A stretch of DNA of 64,000 nt from Carnobacterium_B sp040274945 (lineage in GTDB: Bacteria > Bacillota > Bacilli > Lactobacillales > Carnobacteriaceae), in the NCBI RefSeq assembly GCF_040274945.1, contig NZ_JBEMAR010000001.1, positions 186,001 through 250,000 on the forward strand, in the 5' to 3' direction. Numbering within the stretch: the stretch's first letter is position 1; each line of letters starts with the position of its first letter. Shown piece by piece: positions 8,713-17,434 of this stretch. The translations under genes were made by a program, and so were the position numbers. The notes beneath the pieces were generated by a model. That model was not told the DNA's origin. It did not search any database and worked only from the letters and a program-made list of their open reading frames with translations.

Positions 8713-9189
8713 TTAAATATTTTCAATATCACTTACCCATTTGCCGGATTTAGCGGTCAAAACATAATAACCTAGTCTTCCATTCTCTTGTTTGTAAGAA
8801 ATCTCCCAAATAGGTGTTTCACCATCAAGGCCGATACGAGCTTCAAGAATATCAACTGCTCCTTTATCTTCGCGTGTCAATGCTTTAGCCTGTTGTTCGG
8901 TAATGAATTCATCTTGATTCAAAACCGTTGTGGCTCCACCATCTTTAGCTACTATCACCATAATTTCCTCATCAGATTCGTTTACTCCCGAAACGGAAAA
9001 ATAAGTCTTATCGCGATTGTACCAATAAAAATCAGTTGCTTTCACTAGACCAGCAGATTCTTTTGCAATGGCAATCGTCTCTTTTTCTGCTTTTTTAATT
9101 GGGTCTTGACTAATCAACAAAAGGGTAATTGAGCAGACAAGTATCACACTCATGACAATTGCTGAAGTGATCAGTATTCCTTTTTTCAT
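8713..9189 (-). CDS. ypmB: YpmB-family membrane-anchored protein (PepSY-like)
   Basis: About 158 residues with one N-terminal membrane helix and an extracytoplasmic domain resembling YpmB/PepSY proteins (DKTYFSVSG; PIWEISYKQENGRLGYYVLTAKSGKWV). Function is unknown. I chose the ATG at 9189 because GTAGGGA precedes it and translation then begins MKKGIL directly before the helix. An in-frame upstream ATG at 9231 would add 14 residues but has no ribosome binding site. Its place upstream of asnS matches the Bacillus ypmB-asnS-dnaD-nth order. Confidence 0.85.
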   Translation of the reverse strand: MKKGILITSAIVMSVILVCSITLLLISQDPIKKAEKETIAIAKESAGLVKATDFYWYNRDKTYFSVSGVNESDEEIMVIVAKDGGATTVLNQDEFITEQQAKALTREDKGAVDILEARIGLDGETPIWEISYKQENGRLGYYVLTAKSGKWVSDIENI

Positions 9190-9305
9190 AAGTATCCCTA
9201 CTTTTAGTTTATTCTTTTGTTCTTCTTTCATCTGTTGCTTTTAATAGTCTATTATAACAGAAAATCCTTCTTTTTACTGAACATTCCGTTATAAAATTAA
9301 ATCGT

Positions 9306-12134
9306 TTAGTTCATTTCCTTCTCTTCAATAGTTAAAAAATGAGACAACTTTTCACCGATTTTTTTAGTTGGTATTTCTTCTATTGGCAATTCTTTCGGTA
9401 GTGCAGCTAAAATCTGTTTGCCATAACTTGTTTGGATCAAACGATTATCCAATACAATCATGATCCCTTTATCATTCTCAGAACGAATGAGCCTTCCTAA
9501 ACCTTGCTTTAAACGCAAGGTTGCTTTTGGTAGTGAATCGATGGTAAATGGATTTAAATGTTTTTGTTCCAAATAGCGATGTTTTGCTTTAACAAAGGGT
9601 CTGTCTGGAGATTCAAATGGCAATCGGGTGATGACGATCACACTTAACGATTTTCCAGGCAAATCAACGCCTTCCCAAAAACTATCTGCTCCTAGTAAAA
9701 TACCTCCTGTAGATCTAAAGAAGCGTTTCAACATACGTTCCCGACTACCTGAAAACCCTTGTGCTAATAACTCACGTCCAGAAACGGAAGATTTTTGTTG
9801 AAGTGAAAAATACACTTCTTGTAGCATCTCATAAGAATTAAATAACACCATTGTATTTTCATTTGAATGTTCAATAATATTTTCTACTTGTTCTACGATC
9901 ATTTGGACATAATCTTTCTTTGATAATGCCTTAATGGGTTTAAGCTCTTTAGGAATCCACAGTCTAGCTTGTTTTTTATAATCATATGGCGAATCAATAA
10001 CTAATTCCCTTAACTGTGATTCTCCTAGCTGTGCTTCAAAATAACTGAACGAACCGCTAATTTCTAATGTAGCCCCTGTATACAAAATAAAGGGCGTATG
10101 ATCTAACAATTTTTCTTTTAAAAACTTACTACTGTCTACTTTTGAACGCTTAATAGTGAAGGTATTTTTAGGACTTTTCTCTTTATAAGAAAACCAAGTC
10201 ACTTCATTATCTTCATTTTTTTGAAAAACAGCATAAAAAATATCTTTTTGAGTTTCAAATTTCGTCAATACATCAAAAAAATCTTCAAGTAAATAGCGTT
10301 CTCTTTGGGTTAATTGGTGTTTTTCATTTAATCCATGGTTGACTAATTCAAGCCCTAAATAATTGATTTCATTCATCAATGTCAAAACATTTTTTGACGC
10401 TTTTTTTAATGCCAGATTCCAGCTGGTTTCTCTGTTAAATTGAATATCTATTTGTTCTTGTTCGTAAAGCTTATTGGCTGTAGTATTTTTACAATACATC
10501 AGTAATTGATGAACAAAATCGGATAGTTCATCCTCTAATGAAAGTAAGTTCAACTCCATATTTTCTATATGAGAACGGTCCATTTCAGGAAGCTGTTGAG
10601 TGAGTTGACTCAGTCTACCTAAAAAGCTTTTCTCATCAGGTATACGCCCGATTAGCTTTATTAATTGCTGCATACCGTAATACCCAAAAATTTCGCTGGA
10701 AGCTTCTGTTGCTACGTCTGGCAAATGTTGAGCTTCATCAACAATCAGTTTGCCAATCGTTGGCAACTCTTTTTCTTTACGGTTTAAATCATGACATAAA
10801 AAAGAATGGTTCGTAATAATCACACTAGCATGCTTGATTTTTTGTTGGGCATGCACATAAAAATCTTCATTGTGCCACAAGTCTTCTTCTGGTTTCGTCA
10901 ACCAACCACGATGGCGAATTTTACTCCAAAACACATGATTGTAATTGGTTAAATTCAACTCATCTAAGTCTCCAGTCTCTGTTTCAGTCAACCATGTCAG
11001 TAACTTCATTTTATAAATGGCTTCTACTTTTTGCTCTATCGGGTCTCTTAATACTTCTTGAAATTTCGTTAAGTGAATATAATGATTTTTACTTTTTAAT
11101 ATGGCTGCTTGCACAGTAAAAGGCAAAATCGTATTTAATTGAACCATGTCTTTTTCTAATAGTTGCTTTTGTAATAAGGTAGTATAAGTGCTGATGACTA
11201 CTGGTTCTTCAACTGTTGCAATATAAGCTAACGGCACTAAATAACCCAGTGTCTTACCAACCCCTGTAGCAGCTTCAATTGCAAAATGACCCTTTTCATT
11301 AGTCGTAAAATAATCAAACACTGCATCCATCATTTTGATTTGTTGGTTTCTGGTTGTCAGCTTCGTCTGAAACAACTGTTCCTTCTTCGCTACAGTTGTT
11401 GGGTAACTTACCTCTTCGCGGTAAGCTTTCTGTTCAAAAATAGGTTCCTTGATCTTTATTGCTAAACCATTTTTAATCATAATAGATTCAGAGAGCGGTA
11501 ATCGCTCCTGTTTCATTTCAGCTAAGAATTTTCCAAAGAAATAAGATGTTTCCATAGTAAGGTGCTCAGAAATTTCAACCATTTTTTCTACAGTAACTAA
11601 AGGAAGCTCTTTTAATCTATTCTTCAATTCAAGAAAAAGTTCTGCAGTAACTGCTGCATCGCTATCTGCTTGATGCGGATTAGTGTGTTCAATATTAAAT
11701 TTGCTGACTAAATCATTTAGCCGGTAACTTGATTCAGTAGGTAATAGAATTTGTGCTAATTCAACGGTGTCTATTCCTTTATTCTTCAATGCTGGCATTC
11801 CACAACGCTGCAATTCTCCTGAAAGAAAAATATAATCAAATTGGATATTGTGTGCGACGATAATGCAATCTTCCAATAAATTATAAATGGTTGCTGCAAC
11901 ATCTTCAAAATATGGTGCTAAGGCAACTGATTTATTTGAAAGGCCCGTCAAATGCTCTATTTGTTTTGGGATACTGGTTAGAGGGTTGATTGTTGTTGCG
12001 AAACGATGAACAATTTTATCGTCTTCTATTAAGACACAACCAAATTGAATCATACGGTCCCCACTGGCTACATTACCGCCTGTTGTTTCAATATCCACTA
12101 CAGCATATGTATCTTTATGGTTCAATTTATTCAC
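9306..12134 (-). CDS. dinG: DinG-family protein: DEDD 3'-5' exonuclease fused to superfamily 2 helicase-like domain
   Basis: 942 residues. An N-terminal DnaQ-like exonuclease (VDIETTGG near residue 14, then HNIQFDYIFL and HQADSDAAVTAELF) is fused to an XPD/DinG-type ATPase core with Walker A AATGVGKT (about 287) and a DEAH box VDEAQHLPD. Gram-positive DinG proteins of this layout are reported to act mainly as exonucleases. No four-cysteine iron-sulfur cluster is apparent, as in Bacillus. Start is ambiguous: GTG at 12134 has little upstream signal, while TTG at 12125 has TAGGTGA 5 nt upstream. Confidence 0.94.
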   Translation of the reverse strand: MNKLNHKDTYAVVDIETTGGNVASGDRMIQFGCVLIEDDKIVHRFATTINPLTSIPKQIEHLTGLSNKSVALAPYFEDVAATIYNLLEDCIIVAHNIQFDYIFLSGELQRCGMPALKNKGIDTVELAQILLPTESSYRLNDLVSKFNIEHTNPHQADSDAAVTAELFLELKNRLKELPLVTVEKMVEISEHLTMETSYFFGKFLAEMKQERLPLSESIMIKNGLAIKIKEPIFEQKAYREEVSYPTTVAKKEQLFQTKLTTRNQQIKMMDAVFDYFTTNEKGHFAIEAATGVGKTLGYLVPLAYIATVEEPVVISTYTTLLQKQLLEKDMVQLNTILPFTVQAAILKSKNHYIHLTKFQEVLRDPIEQKVEAIYKMKLLTWLTETETGDLDELNLTNYNHVFWSKIRHRGWLTKPEEDLWHNEDFYVHAQQKIKHASVIITNHSFLCHDLNRKEKELPTIGKLIVDEAQHLPDVATEASSEIFGYYGMQQLIKLIGRIPDEKSFLGRLSQLTQQLPEMDRSHIENMELNLLSLEDELSDFVHQLLMYCKNTTANKLYEQEQIDIQFNRETSWNLALKKASKNVLTLMNEINYLGLELVNHGLNEKHQLTQRERYLLEDFFDVLTKFETQKDIFYAVFQKNEDNEVTWFSYKEKSPKNTFTIKRSKVDSSKFLKEKLLDHTPFILYTGATLEISGSFSYFEAQLGESQLRELVIDSPYDYKKQARLWIPKELKPIKALSKKDYVQMIVEQVENIIEHSNENTMVLFNSYEMLQEVYFSLQQKSSVSGRELLAQGFSGSRERMLKRFFRSTGGILLGADSFWEGVDLPGKSLSVIVITRLPFESPDRPFVKAKHRYLEQKHLNPFTIDSLPKATLRLKQGLGRLIRSENDKGIMIVLDNRLIQTSYGKQILAALPKELPIEEIPTKKIGEKLSHFLTIEEKEMN

Positions 12135-12189
12135 CTAATTCTTTAGACATAGTATTTTCTTTACCATCATACTATGAAGCTAAAAAAAA

Positions 12190-12238
12190 AACAAAAAAAG
12201 CTCAAGAAAAAATGGACATCCAGCCATTTTCTCTTGAA
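12190..12238 (-). terminator. Terminator downstream of the 12.3-12.7 kb hypothetical gene
   Basis: Imperfect stem (CAAGAGAAAATGG with CCATTTTTTCTTG) around an 8-nt loop, followed on the minus strand by GCTTTTTTTGTTTTTTTTT. Confidence 0.8.
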
Positions 12239-12263
12239 TCATTTAAGTACTAACTATTTATTT

Positions 12264-12740
12264 TTAGAATTTATCTTTATAGATATCTTTTACTGTCTTT
12301 TCTTTATCAATGACAATGTACAACACATTATCTTGAGAAACAAATGAACTTTGATATGCATTATCAATTCGATCAGAATCAATTGCTTCATAAGGAAAAT
12401 AAACGGTCTCTTGAGCCATAATTTCTACAGAATCTGAATTTTCACTATCTCTATACAGGATATCCATTTTTTCAATATCTGGATATTTCACTGCACGATC
12501 AAACATACCCATTTCTAAACCGCCAAGATTAATGTCGCTTGAATTCACTTCATCAGCTTCTGGGAAAATTTCAATTTTTAAAGATTCACACGGGAAAATT
12601 TCTTGAAGTTCGCTATTGCCAATGCGCCCAAAGCTTTTTGAAATGTGTTTAATCCATAGATCTCCAATAAACTCTTTATCGATTGTCCAAGTTTCTCCAT
12701 TTTTAAACGTCATTTTTAATGCCTTAACTTCTTTTTTCAT
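12264..12740 (-). CDS. Hypothetical protein, 158 aa, acidic
   Basis: I do not recognise this protein. It begins MKKEVKALKMTFKNGETWTI, is predicted soluble, acidic in the middle, and has alternating strand-like segments with a C-terminal VLYIVIDKEKTVKDIY. There is no signal peptide or membrane segment. Translation is well supported: AAAGGGAG lies 9 nt upstream of the ATG and a terminator follows the stop. It is transcribed alone between dinG and a nitroreductase gene and appears intact. Confidence 0.8.
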   Translation of the reverse strand: MKKEVKALKMTFKNGETWTIDKEFIGDLWIKHISKSFGRIGNSELQEIFPCESLKIEIFPEADEVNSSDINLGGLEMGMFDRAVKYPDIEKMDILYRDSENSDSVEIMAQETVYFPYEAIDSDRIDNAYQSSFVSQDNVLYIVIDKEKTVKDIYKDKF

Positions 12741-12863
12741 TATTTTCGCTCCCTTTTTTTACTATTTAAAAAGTTTGTGATTCTTTTACTAGTTTCATTC
12801 TACCATAAAATAACCATATGTAAATAAAAAAGATTGTAATTTGTGATTTTCTTAACAAGATAA

Positions 12864-12906
12864 AACAAAAAAAGGAATAGGAAGTTCACCAAACTCCTAT
12901 TCCTTC
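12864..12906 (-). terminator. Terminator of the nitroreductase gene
   Basis: Stem AAGGAATAGGA(G) / (C)TTCCTATTCCTT with a short loop and TTTTTTTGTTTT after it on the minus strand. Confidence 0.85.
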
Positions 12907-12946
12907 ATTTACTTCTTAATAGACTCTTTGTTTAGTTCATTAATGA

Positions 12947-13549
12947 TTAGTTAAATACAAGAACTCTTTCAGAATCATCCATGTATTCTTTTTCACCAGC
13001 TGGAGCTTCAATTGAACCAATCGGCATTTGACCAGTTAATTTCCAATCTGCAGAAAGATTCCATTCTTTTTGAACAGCATCATCAATTAACGGGTTGTAA
13101 TGTTGTAAACTTCCGCCAATATTTTCAACAGCTAATGCTGTCCATACAGAGTGTTGAGCAATCCCAGTAGATTGTTCAGACCAGATAGGGAAGTTATCTG
13201 CATATAATGCGAATTGCTCTTGTAAAGCTTTAACAATACTTGTATCTTCAAAGAATAAAATTGTTCCGAATGCTGCACGGAAGCTATTTAATTTTTCTTT
13301 AGTTGGAGTAACATCTTGTCCTTCTGGAATAGCTTTAAGTAAAGCTTCTTCAGTAATGTCCCAAACTTTGTTGTGAGCAGCTCCAAATAATACTACTGCA
13401 CGTGAAGTTTGTGAATTGAATGAAGACGGGCTTTCTTTAATCGCTTTTGCAACTAATCCAACGATATCTGATTCAGGTAAAGAAACATTTTTTCCTAAAG
13501 AATAAATTGAACGACGTTCTTCTAATAATTTTGTGAATTGATTTTCCAT
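12947..13549 (-). CDS. Nitroreductase family protein (putative FMN-dependent oxidoreductase)
   Basis: A 200-residue nitroreductase-fold protein, expected to bind FMN and use NAD(P)H. Visible family traits are the N-terminal RRSIYSLGKNV, the SPSSFNSQTSRAVVLFG segment (flavin phosphate region, about 40-56), and ENIGGSLQHYNPLIDD. It resembles the Frm2/HBN1-like branch rather than NfsA/NfsB. The physiological substrate is unknown. Strong site AAAGGAGGAA upstream of the ATG. Monocistronic, with its own terminator. Confidence 0.9.
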   Translation of the reverse strand: MENQFTKLLEERRSIYSLGKNVSLPESDIVGLVAKAIKESPSSFNSQTSRAVVLFGAAHNKVWDITEEALLKAIPEGQDVTPTKEKLNSFRAAFGTILFFEDTSIVKALQEQFALYADNFPIWSEQSTGIAQHSVWTALAVENIGGSLQHYNPLIDDAVQKEWNLSADWKLTGQMPIGSIEAPAGEKEYMDDSERVLVFN

Positions 13550-13645
13550 AATTTAAAAATTCCTCCTTTAATTAACTTACTTTATTAGTATAGCAACTTA
13601 TTTTTTGTGCGTAAACCTTTTTCTTACTATTTGTTAAAATAATTA

Positions 13646-13701
13646 CAAAAAATAAGTAAGAGGATAATCATCTCTATAAATTGATGACTATCCTTTTACT
13701 T
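13646..13701 (-). terminator. Terminator of cca
   Basis: Long imperfect stem (AAGTAAAAGGATAGTCATC with GATGATTATCCTCTTACTT) followed on the minus strand by ATTTTTTGTAATT. It follows the cca stop by 22 bp. Confidence 0.8.
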
Positions 13702-13723
13702 AAATAACGGTATAGCAACTTTT

Positions 13724-14929
13724 TCAAGCATCTTTAGTATAATTAGTTGAAACCCATTCAACTATGATTGATTTTTCATTTGGCAATTCACCAGATAAAA
13801 TAGTGGCTTCAATTTCTGTCATCAAATCTCCTAACCATTTGCCAGGTTTTCGATTTAATACTACTTGTAGATCATTGCCATCTATTTTCATGTCATTTTT
13901 ACTATAAATTGGCAACTCTTGGTACAAAGTCTGAACAGTCTTAAAATTAATGGGGTATCCTAAACACTCCATAACTGTTTCAACATCTAAAGCAATTTGA
14001 AGTCCAGTTTTGTAAAGAATTTGACGATTAAACTCCTCTTTCAAGCGATGCTCTAAAGCAATCATTGCTGATTTCACCTGATTAATTTCCTTTTTTGAAC
14101 ATTTCCAATCTCTTAAAAAATGGTCAACCTCATCACTCGTTTTGCTCAAATGATGAATTAACAACGTCCACGCAACGATCCGGTTCTCAATCACACAATC
14201 TAGTTTAGCAAATTCTTCTAATTCTTTTTTAGAATCTTTCAGTCCTGGACAATAATAAAAGAGATTCGTTCGGATAAATAACTCAAGCCCTTGTTTTCTT
14301 CCACTTCCTAAAAGAAGCTTTACAAATTCAACTTGAATGCGTTCAACTGCTATTTTTTCAAGTAACGAATGATTTTTGTGAATCGCTGCTTCTGTTTCAC
14401 TATCCATGCTAAAATTTAGTTGGCTAACAAATCTTACTCCACGCATCATACGTAAAGCATCCTCAAAAAAACGTTCTTCAGGAATACCGACTGCTTTGAT
14501 CAATTTGTCTTCTAAGTCTTTCTGACCATTGAAATAGTCAATGATTTCTCCATCTCGATTCATTGCTAATGCATTAATTGTGAAATCACGGCGTTTTAAA
14601 TCTTCTTTTAATGAACGAACAAATTCAACACTGTCGGGACGTCTAAAATCCTGATACGTTGATTCCGTTCTGAATGTAGTGATTTCATAGCTTGCATCTT
14701 TCCATAACACCATTACAGTTCCATGTTCGATACCAACGTCAATCGTTTTTGGGAAAATCTCTTTGATCTCATTTGGTTTTGCACTTGTGGCGATATCCAC
14801 GTCATTGATTGGCTTCTTTAAAAGAGTATCTCTGACACTTCCACCTACAAAATAAGCTTCAAAACCAGCTTCTTCTATTTTATCTATAATTGGCAACGCT
14901 TGTTTAAACTGATGATCGAACAAAATCAT
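13724..14929 (-). CDS. cca: CCA-adding tRNA nucleotidyltransferase
   Basis: A 401-residue class II nucleotidyltransferase that builds or repairs the tRNA 3'-CCA end. The head domain carries FVGGSVRDTLL, the catalytic DVDIAT pair (about residues 40-45) and RRDFTINALA; neck/body/tail helices follow. The ATG overlaps the dapB stop codon (ATGA, 4 bp), indicating translational coupling. dapB and cca occur near each other in Bacillus too. Length is normal for Firmicutes. Confidence 0.97.
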   Translation of the reverse strand: MILFDHQFKQALPIIDKIEEAGFEAYFVGGSVRDTLLKKPINDVDIATSAKPNEIKEIFPKTIDVGIEHGTVMVLWKDASYEITTFRTESTYQDFRRPDSVEFVRSLKEDLKRRDFTINALAMNRDGEIIDYFNGQKDLEDKLIKAVGIPEERFFEDALRMMRGVRFVSQLNFSMDSETEAAIHKNHSLLEKIAVERIQVEFVKLLLGSGRKQGLELFIRTNLFYYCPGLKDSKKELEEFAKLDCVIENRIVAWTLLIHHLSKTSDEVDHFLRDWKCSKKEINQVKSAMIALEHRLKEEFNRQILYKTGLQIALDVETVMECLGYPINFKTVQTLYQELPIYSKNDMKIDGNDLQVVLNRKPGKWLGDLMTEIEATILSGELPNEKSIIVEWVSTNYTKDA

Positions 14930-15717
14930 AAAATATTTTCCAATCCATAGGCTAGTTCATTTAATGACATTACCTTTTCACAGCCTAAAGCCACACCTGT
15001 CATAAACGAAGAACGATCAAATGAATCATGGCGGATCACTAACCCTTCACCAACGCTTCCAAATTGCACTTGTTGATGAGCCACCAGACCGGGTAAACGC
15101 ACACTGTGAATTTTCATGCCTTCATAGTCCGCTCCACGTGCTCCTTTGATCAATTCTTTTTCCTCAGGGTTTCCTTGTTCATGATGTCCACGCTCAGCAA
15201 AGATCATTTCAGCTGTTTTAATTGCTGTACCGCTTGGTGCATCTAATTTATTATCGTGATGCATCTCAGTTATTTCTACATCTGGGAAATACTTGGAAGC
15301 TTTAGCAGCAAACTCCATCATCAAAACCGCTCCAATAGCAAAATTAGGCGCAATTAATCCACCAAGATTTTTATCTTTCGCTAGTTGCTGAACTTCTTTA
15401 ACTTCACTTTCTGTAAAACCAGTTGTCCCAACTACTGGACGGATTCCATTTTCTAAAGCAAAACACGTATGTTTGAAAGCAACGGCGGGAATAGTAAAGT
15501 CGATCCATACATCTACTTGGACTTCTTTCACCATTAGTTCTTTGTCTTGAAACACAGGTACATCTACAGTTGAAAATTCGCTCAACTCATTTAATTTTTT
15601 TTCAGAAGAATGTGGATCAAGTACGCCTACTAAAGAGAACTTTTCATTTTCTAGTACCATTTTCGTGGCTGTTAAACCCATTTTACCTTTAAAGCCTGCA
15701 ACTACAATTTTAATCAT
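14926..15717 (-). CDS. dapB: 4-hydroxy-tetrahydrodipicolinate reductase
   Basis: 263 residues. It catalyses the NAD(P)H-dependent step to tetrahydrodipicolinate in the DAP/lysine pathway, feeding peptidoglycan and lysine. The N-terminal nucleotide-binding motif is VVAGFKGKMG, and the substrate/catalytic segment EMHHDNKLDAPSGTA (about 155-169) includes the His-His and Lys residues of the family. Ribosome binding site GAAAGGGAAG. First gene of a dapB-cca pair. The next lysine-pathway gene in this window is lysA at 34.5 kb. Confidence 0.97.
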   Translation of the reverse strand: MIKIVVAGFKGKMGLTATKMVLENEKFSLVGVLDPHSSEKKLNELSEFSTVDVPVFQDKELMVKEVQVDVWIDFTIPAVAFKHTCFALENGIRPVVGTTGFTESEVKEVQQLAKDKNLGGLIAPNFAIGAVLMMEFAAKASKYFPDVEITEMHHDNKLDAPSGTAIKTAEMIFAERGHHEQGNPEEKELIKGARGADYEGMKIHSVRLPGLVAHQQVQFGSVGEGLVIRHDSFDRSSFMTGVALGCEKVMSLNELAYGLENIL

Positions 15718-15924
15718 TTTTATTCTTCCCTTTCAATCGGCTTTTCCACCGTAACTTCTTTATTACATTATCTATTTTATCTATGCCAAATGACTATAAC
15801 ACTCTTCATTTCATAGCCTATTATTCTTTAAGTCTACCAAAAAGTGAGAAGGTTGCAAGACTTGTTGCTTGTTTTTCAAAAAAAATGTATTCTTTATAAG
15901 ATAAATCAAGTCAGGAGTGAAGGT

Positions 15925-16815
15925 ATGTTAAACGAAAAAATAGCTGTAAAAGATATACTGATTATTACAATCGGCTGTGCACTTTATGCATTTGGACTAG
16001 TGTACATCAATATTGCAAACGAATTAGCTGAAGGTGGAATGACCGGTGTTTCTTTATTGTTACGTTACTGGTTTCACATTGATCCAGCTCTGTCTACATT
16101 GCTCCTAAACATTCCAACGATATTAATTGGATGGAAAATGTTAGGCAACCGTTCATTAGTTTACACTATATACGGAACAGCTATGTTGTCCTTCTTCTTA
16201 TATATATGGCAACGAACTTCAATTGCTATTGATTTAGAAAACGACCTTTTTATAGCCGGTATCTTAGCTGGCTTATGTGGTGGAGTGGGTAGCGGTATGA
16301 TCTATCGTTCAGGTGGAACAACTGGCGGCAGCGATATTCTTGCTCGCATTTTAGAAAAGAAAAAAGGTATTTCAATGGGAAAAACATTATTGGTTTTTGA
16401 TGTTTTTATTTTAACGTTATCGTTAACTTACATAGACTTGCCTCATATGATGTATACGTTGCTTGCTTCTTATGTATTTTCTAAAATCGTTGACTTTATG
16501 CAAGATGGATCTTATGCAGCAAGAGGACTACTTATTATTTCTGAGAAAAATGATCGTATCGCTGAAACGATTATGTCAGAAATGGAACGAGGCGTAACGT
16601 TCTTCAAAGCTGAGGGTGCTTATTCAAAAGAAGAAAAAAAAGTATTGTATTGTGTTTTAGGCAGTCACGAAATTGTCATGGCTAAACGAATCATTCATGA
16701 AATTGATTCAAAAGCTTTTTATTCTCTTCTAACGGTGCATGAAGTTTTAGGAGAAGGTTTTTCATTTGACCCTAAACCAAAGCAACCAATGTTCAAAAAA
16801 AAAGCCAAACCTTAA
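15925..16815 (+). CDS. ypjC: YitT/YpjC-family membrane protein (DUF2179 C-terminal domain)
   Basis: 296 residues: about five or six membrane helices, with the family motif YRSGGTTGGSDILARIL (about 125-141), then a cytoplasmic DUF2179 domain from about residue 210 (RGLLIISEKNDRIAETIM; GVTFFKAEGAYS). Function is unknown. I chose the ATG at 15925 because TCAGGAGTG lies 5 nt upstream; an in-frame upstream start has no such site. In Bacillus ypjC also lies by dapB. A paralogue sits at 51972. Its TAA lies in the loop of the terminator it shares with ypiB. Confidence 0.9.
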   Translation: MLNEKIAVKDILIITIGCALYAFGLVYINIANELAEGGMTGVSLLLRYWFHIDPALSTLLLNIPTILIGWKMLGNRSLVYTIYGTAMLSFFLYIWQRTSIAIDLENDLFIAGILAGLCGGVGSGMIYRSGGTTGGSDILARILEKKKGISMGKTLLVFDVFILTLSLTYIDLPHMMYTLLASYVFSKIVDFMQDGSYAARGLLIISEKNDRIAETIMSEMERGVTFFKAEGAYSKEEKKVLYCVLGSHEIVMAKRIIHEIDSKAFYSLLTVHEVLGEGFSFDPKPKQPMFKKKAKP

Positions 16816-16831
16816 TGGTTTGGCTTTTTTT
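16796..16831. terminator. Bidirectional terminator holding both convergent stop codons
   Basis: Perfect 11-bp stem AAAGCCAAACC / GGTTTGGCTTT around the 5-nt loop TTAAT. The plus-strand TAA (16813-16815) and the minus-strand TAA (16812-16814) both fall in the loop. A-run and T-run flanks serve both directions. Confidence 0.9.
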
Positions 16832-17387
16832 GTTCGTTTTTTAGATCCTCTTCAATTGCTTTTAATTGTTTTGACAATTGAATAAATTTTTCACGATCCT
16901 CTTTTTCTAAAGACAAATCAATTTGATGGAGTGTATTTTGTTTTCGTTCGGTTAATGAGAATGTCTCAAGTGCAAGTTCGACTTCTTCAACGAGTTGCAT
17001 ACTGATGGTTTCATTCCATTTGTAATAGGGATTATCTTCTAATACAGTCAGGTACTCGGCAGACTTCCAGGGATTTAAAAAAACTAGTTCAATATACATC
17101 TCTTCTTGCCAGTTTAATCGAACTTCATGGAAAGCTTGTTCTGGATCGCTAAACACTGTCCCATTTTTATAAAATAGAAATGCTTCACTGTTCATTTCGG
17201 TTGCAGACATCATCATACCCCGTGGAGTTTTATCTACAGCCTCTACAAAATGGACTTTATTTAATACTATATCATGATTTAGTAAGTAGTTTAGGATCCA
17301 CATAGATTCTCTTCTCTTCAATTGGTATCGGTCCAAAAACCAGCCAATAAAAATCTTTTTAGCTTCTAAAGAAATTTGGATGTTCAT
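16812..17387 (-). CDS. ypiB: YpiB/ReoY-family regulator (UPF0302)
   Basis: 191 residues. N-terminal UPF0302 domain (KKIFIGWFLDRYQLKRRESMW to about residue 100) with a short C-terminal DUF-type helical domain ending in charged residues. The Listeria homologue ReoY promotes ClpCP-dependent degradation of MurA, so a role in tuning peptidoglycan precursor synthesis is likely here by family membership. Ribosome binding site GGAGG. It lies 47 bp downstream of ypiA, the conserved Firmicute pair. Confidence 0.9.
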   Translation of the reverse strand: MNIQISLEAKKIFIGWFLDRYQLKRRESMWILNYLLNHDIVLNKVHFVEAVDKTPRGMMMSATEMNSEAFLFYKNGTVFSDPEQAFHEVRLNWQEEMYIELVFLNPWKSAEYLTVLEDNPYYKWNETISMQLVEEVELALETFSLTERKQNTLHQIDLSLEKEDREKFIQLSKQLKAIEEDLKNEQKKPNH

Positions 17388-17434
17388 GTAAAAAACCTCC
17401 TATCTTACCCTTTTTCTCATTATAACTTAATCAA

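Noticed and set aside
9306..12134. Iron-sulfur cluster in DinG
   Set aside because: No four-cysteine set after Walker A; Gram-positive DinG proteins normally lack it, so this is not an anomaly.
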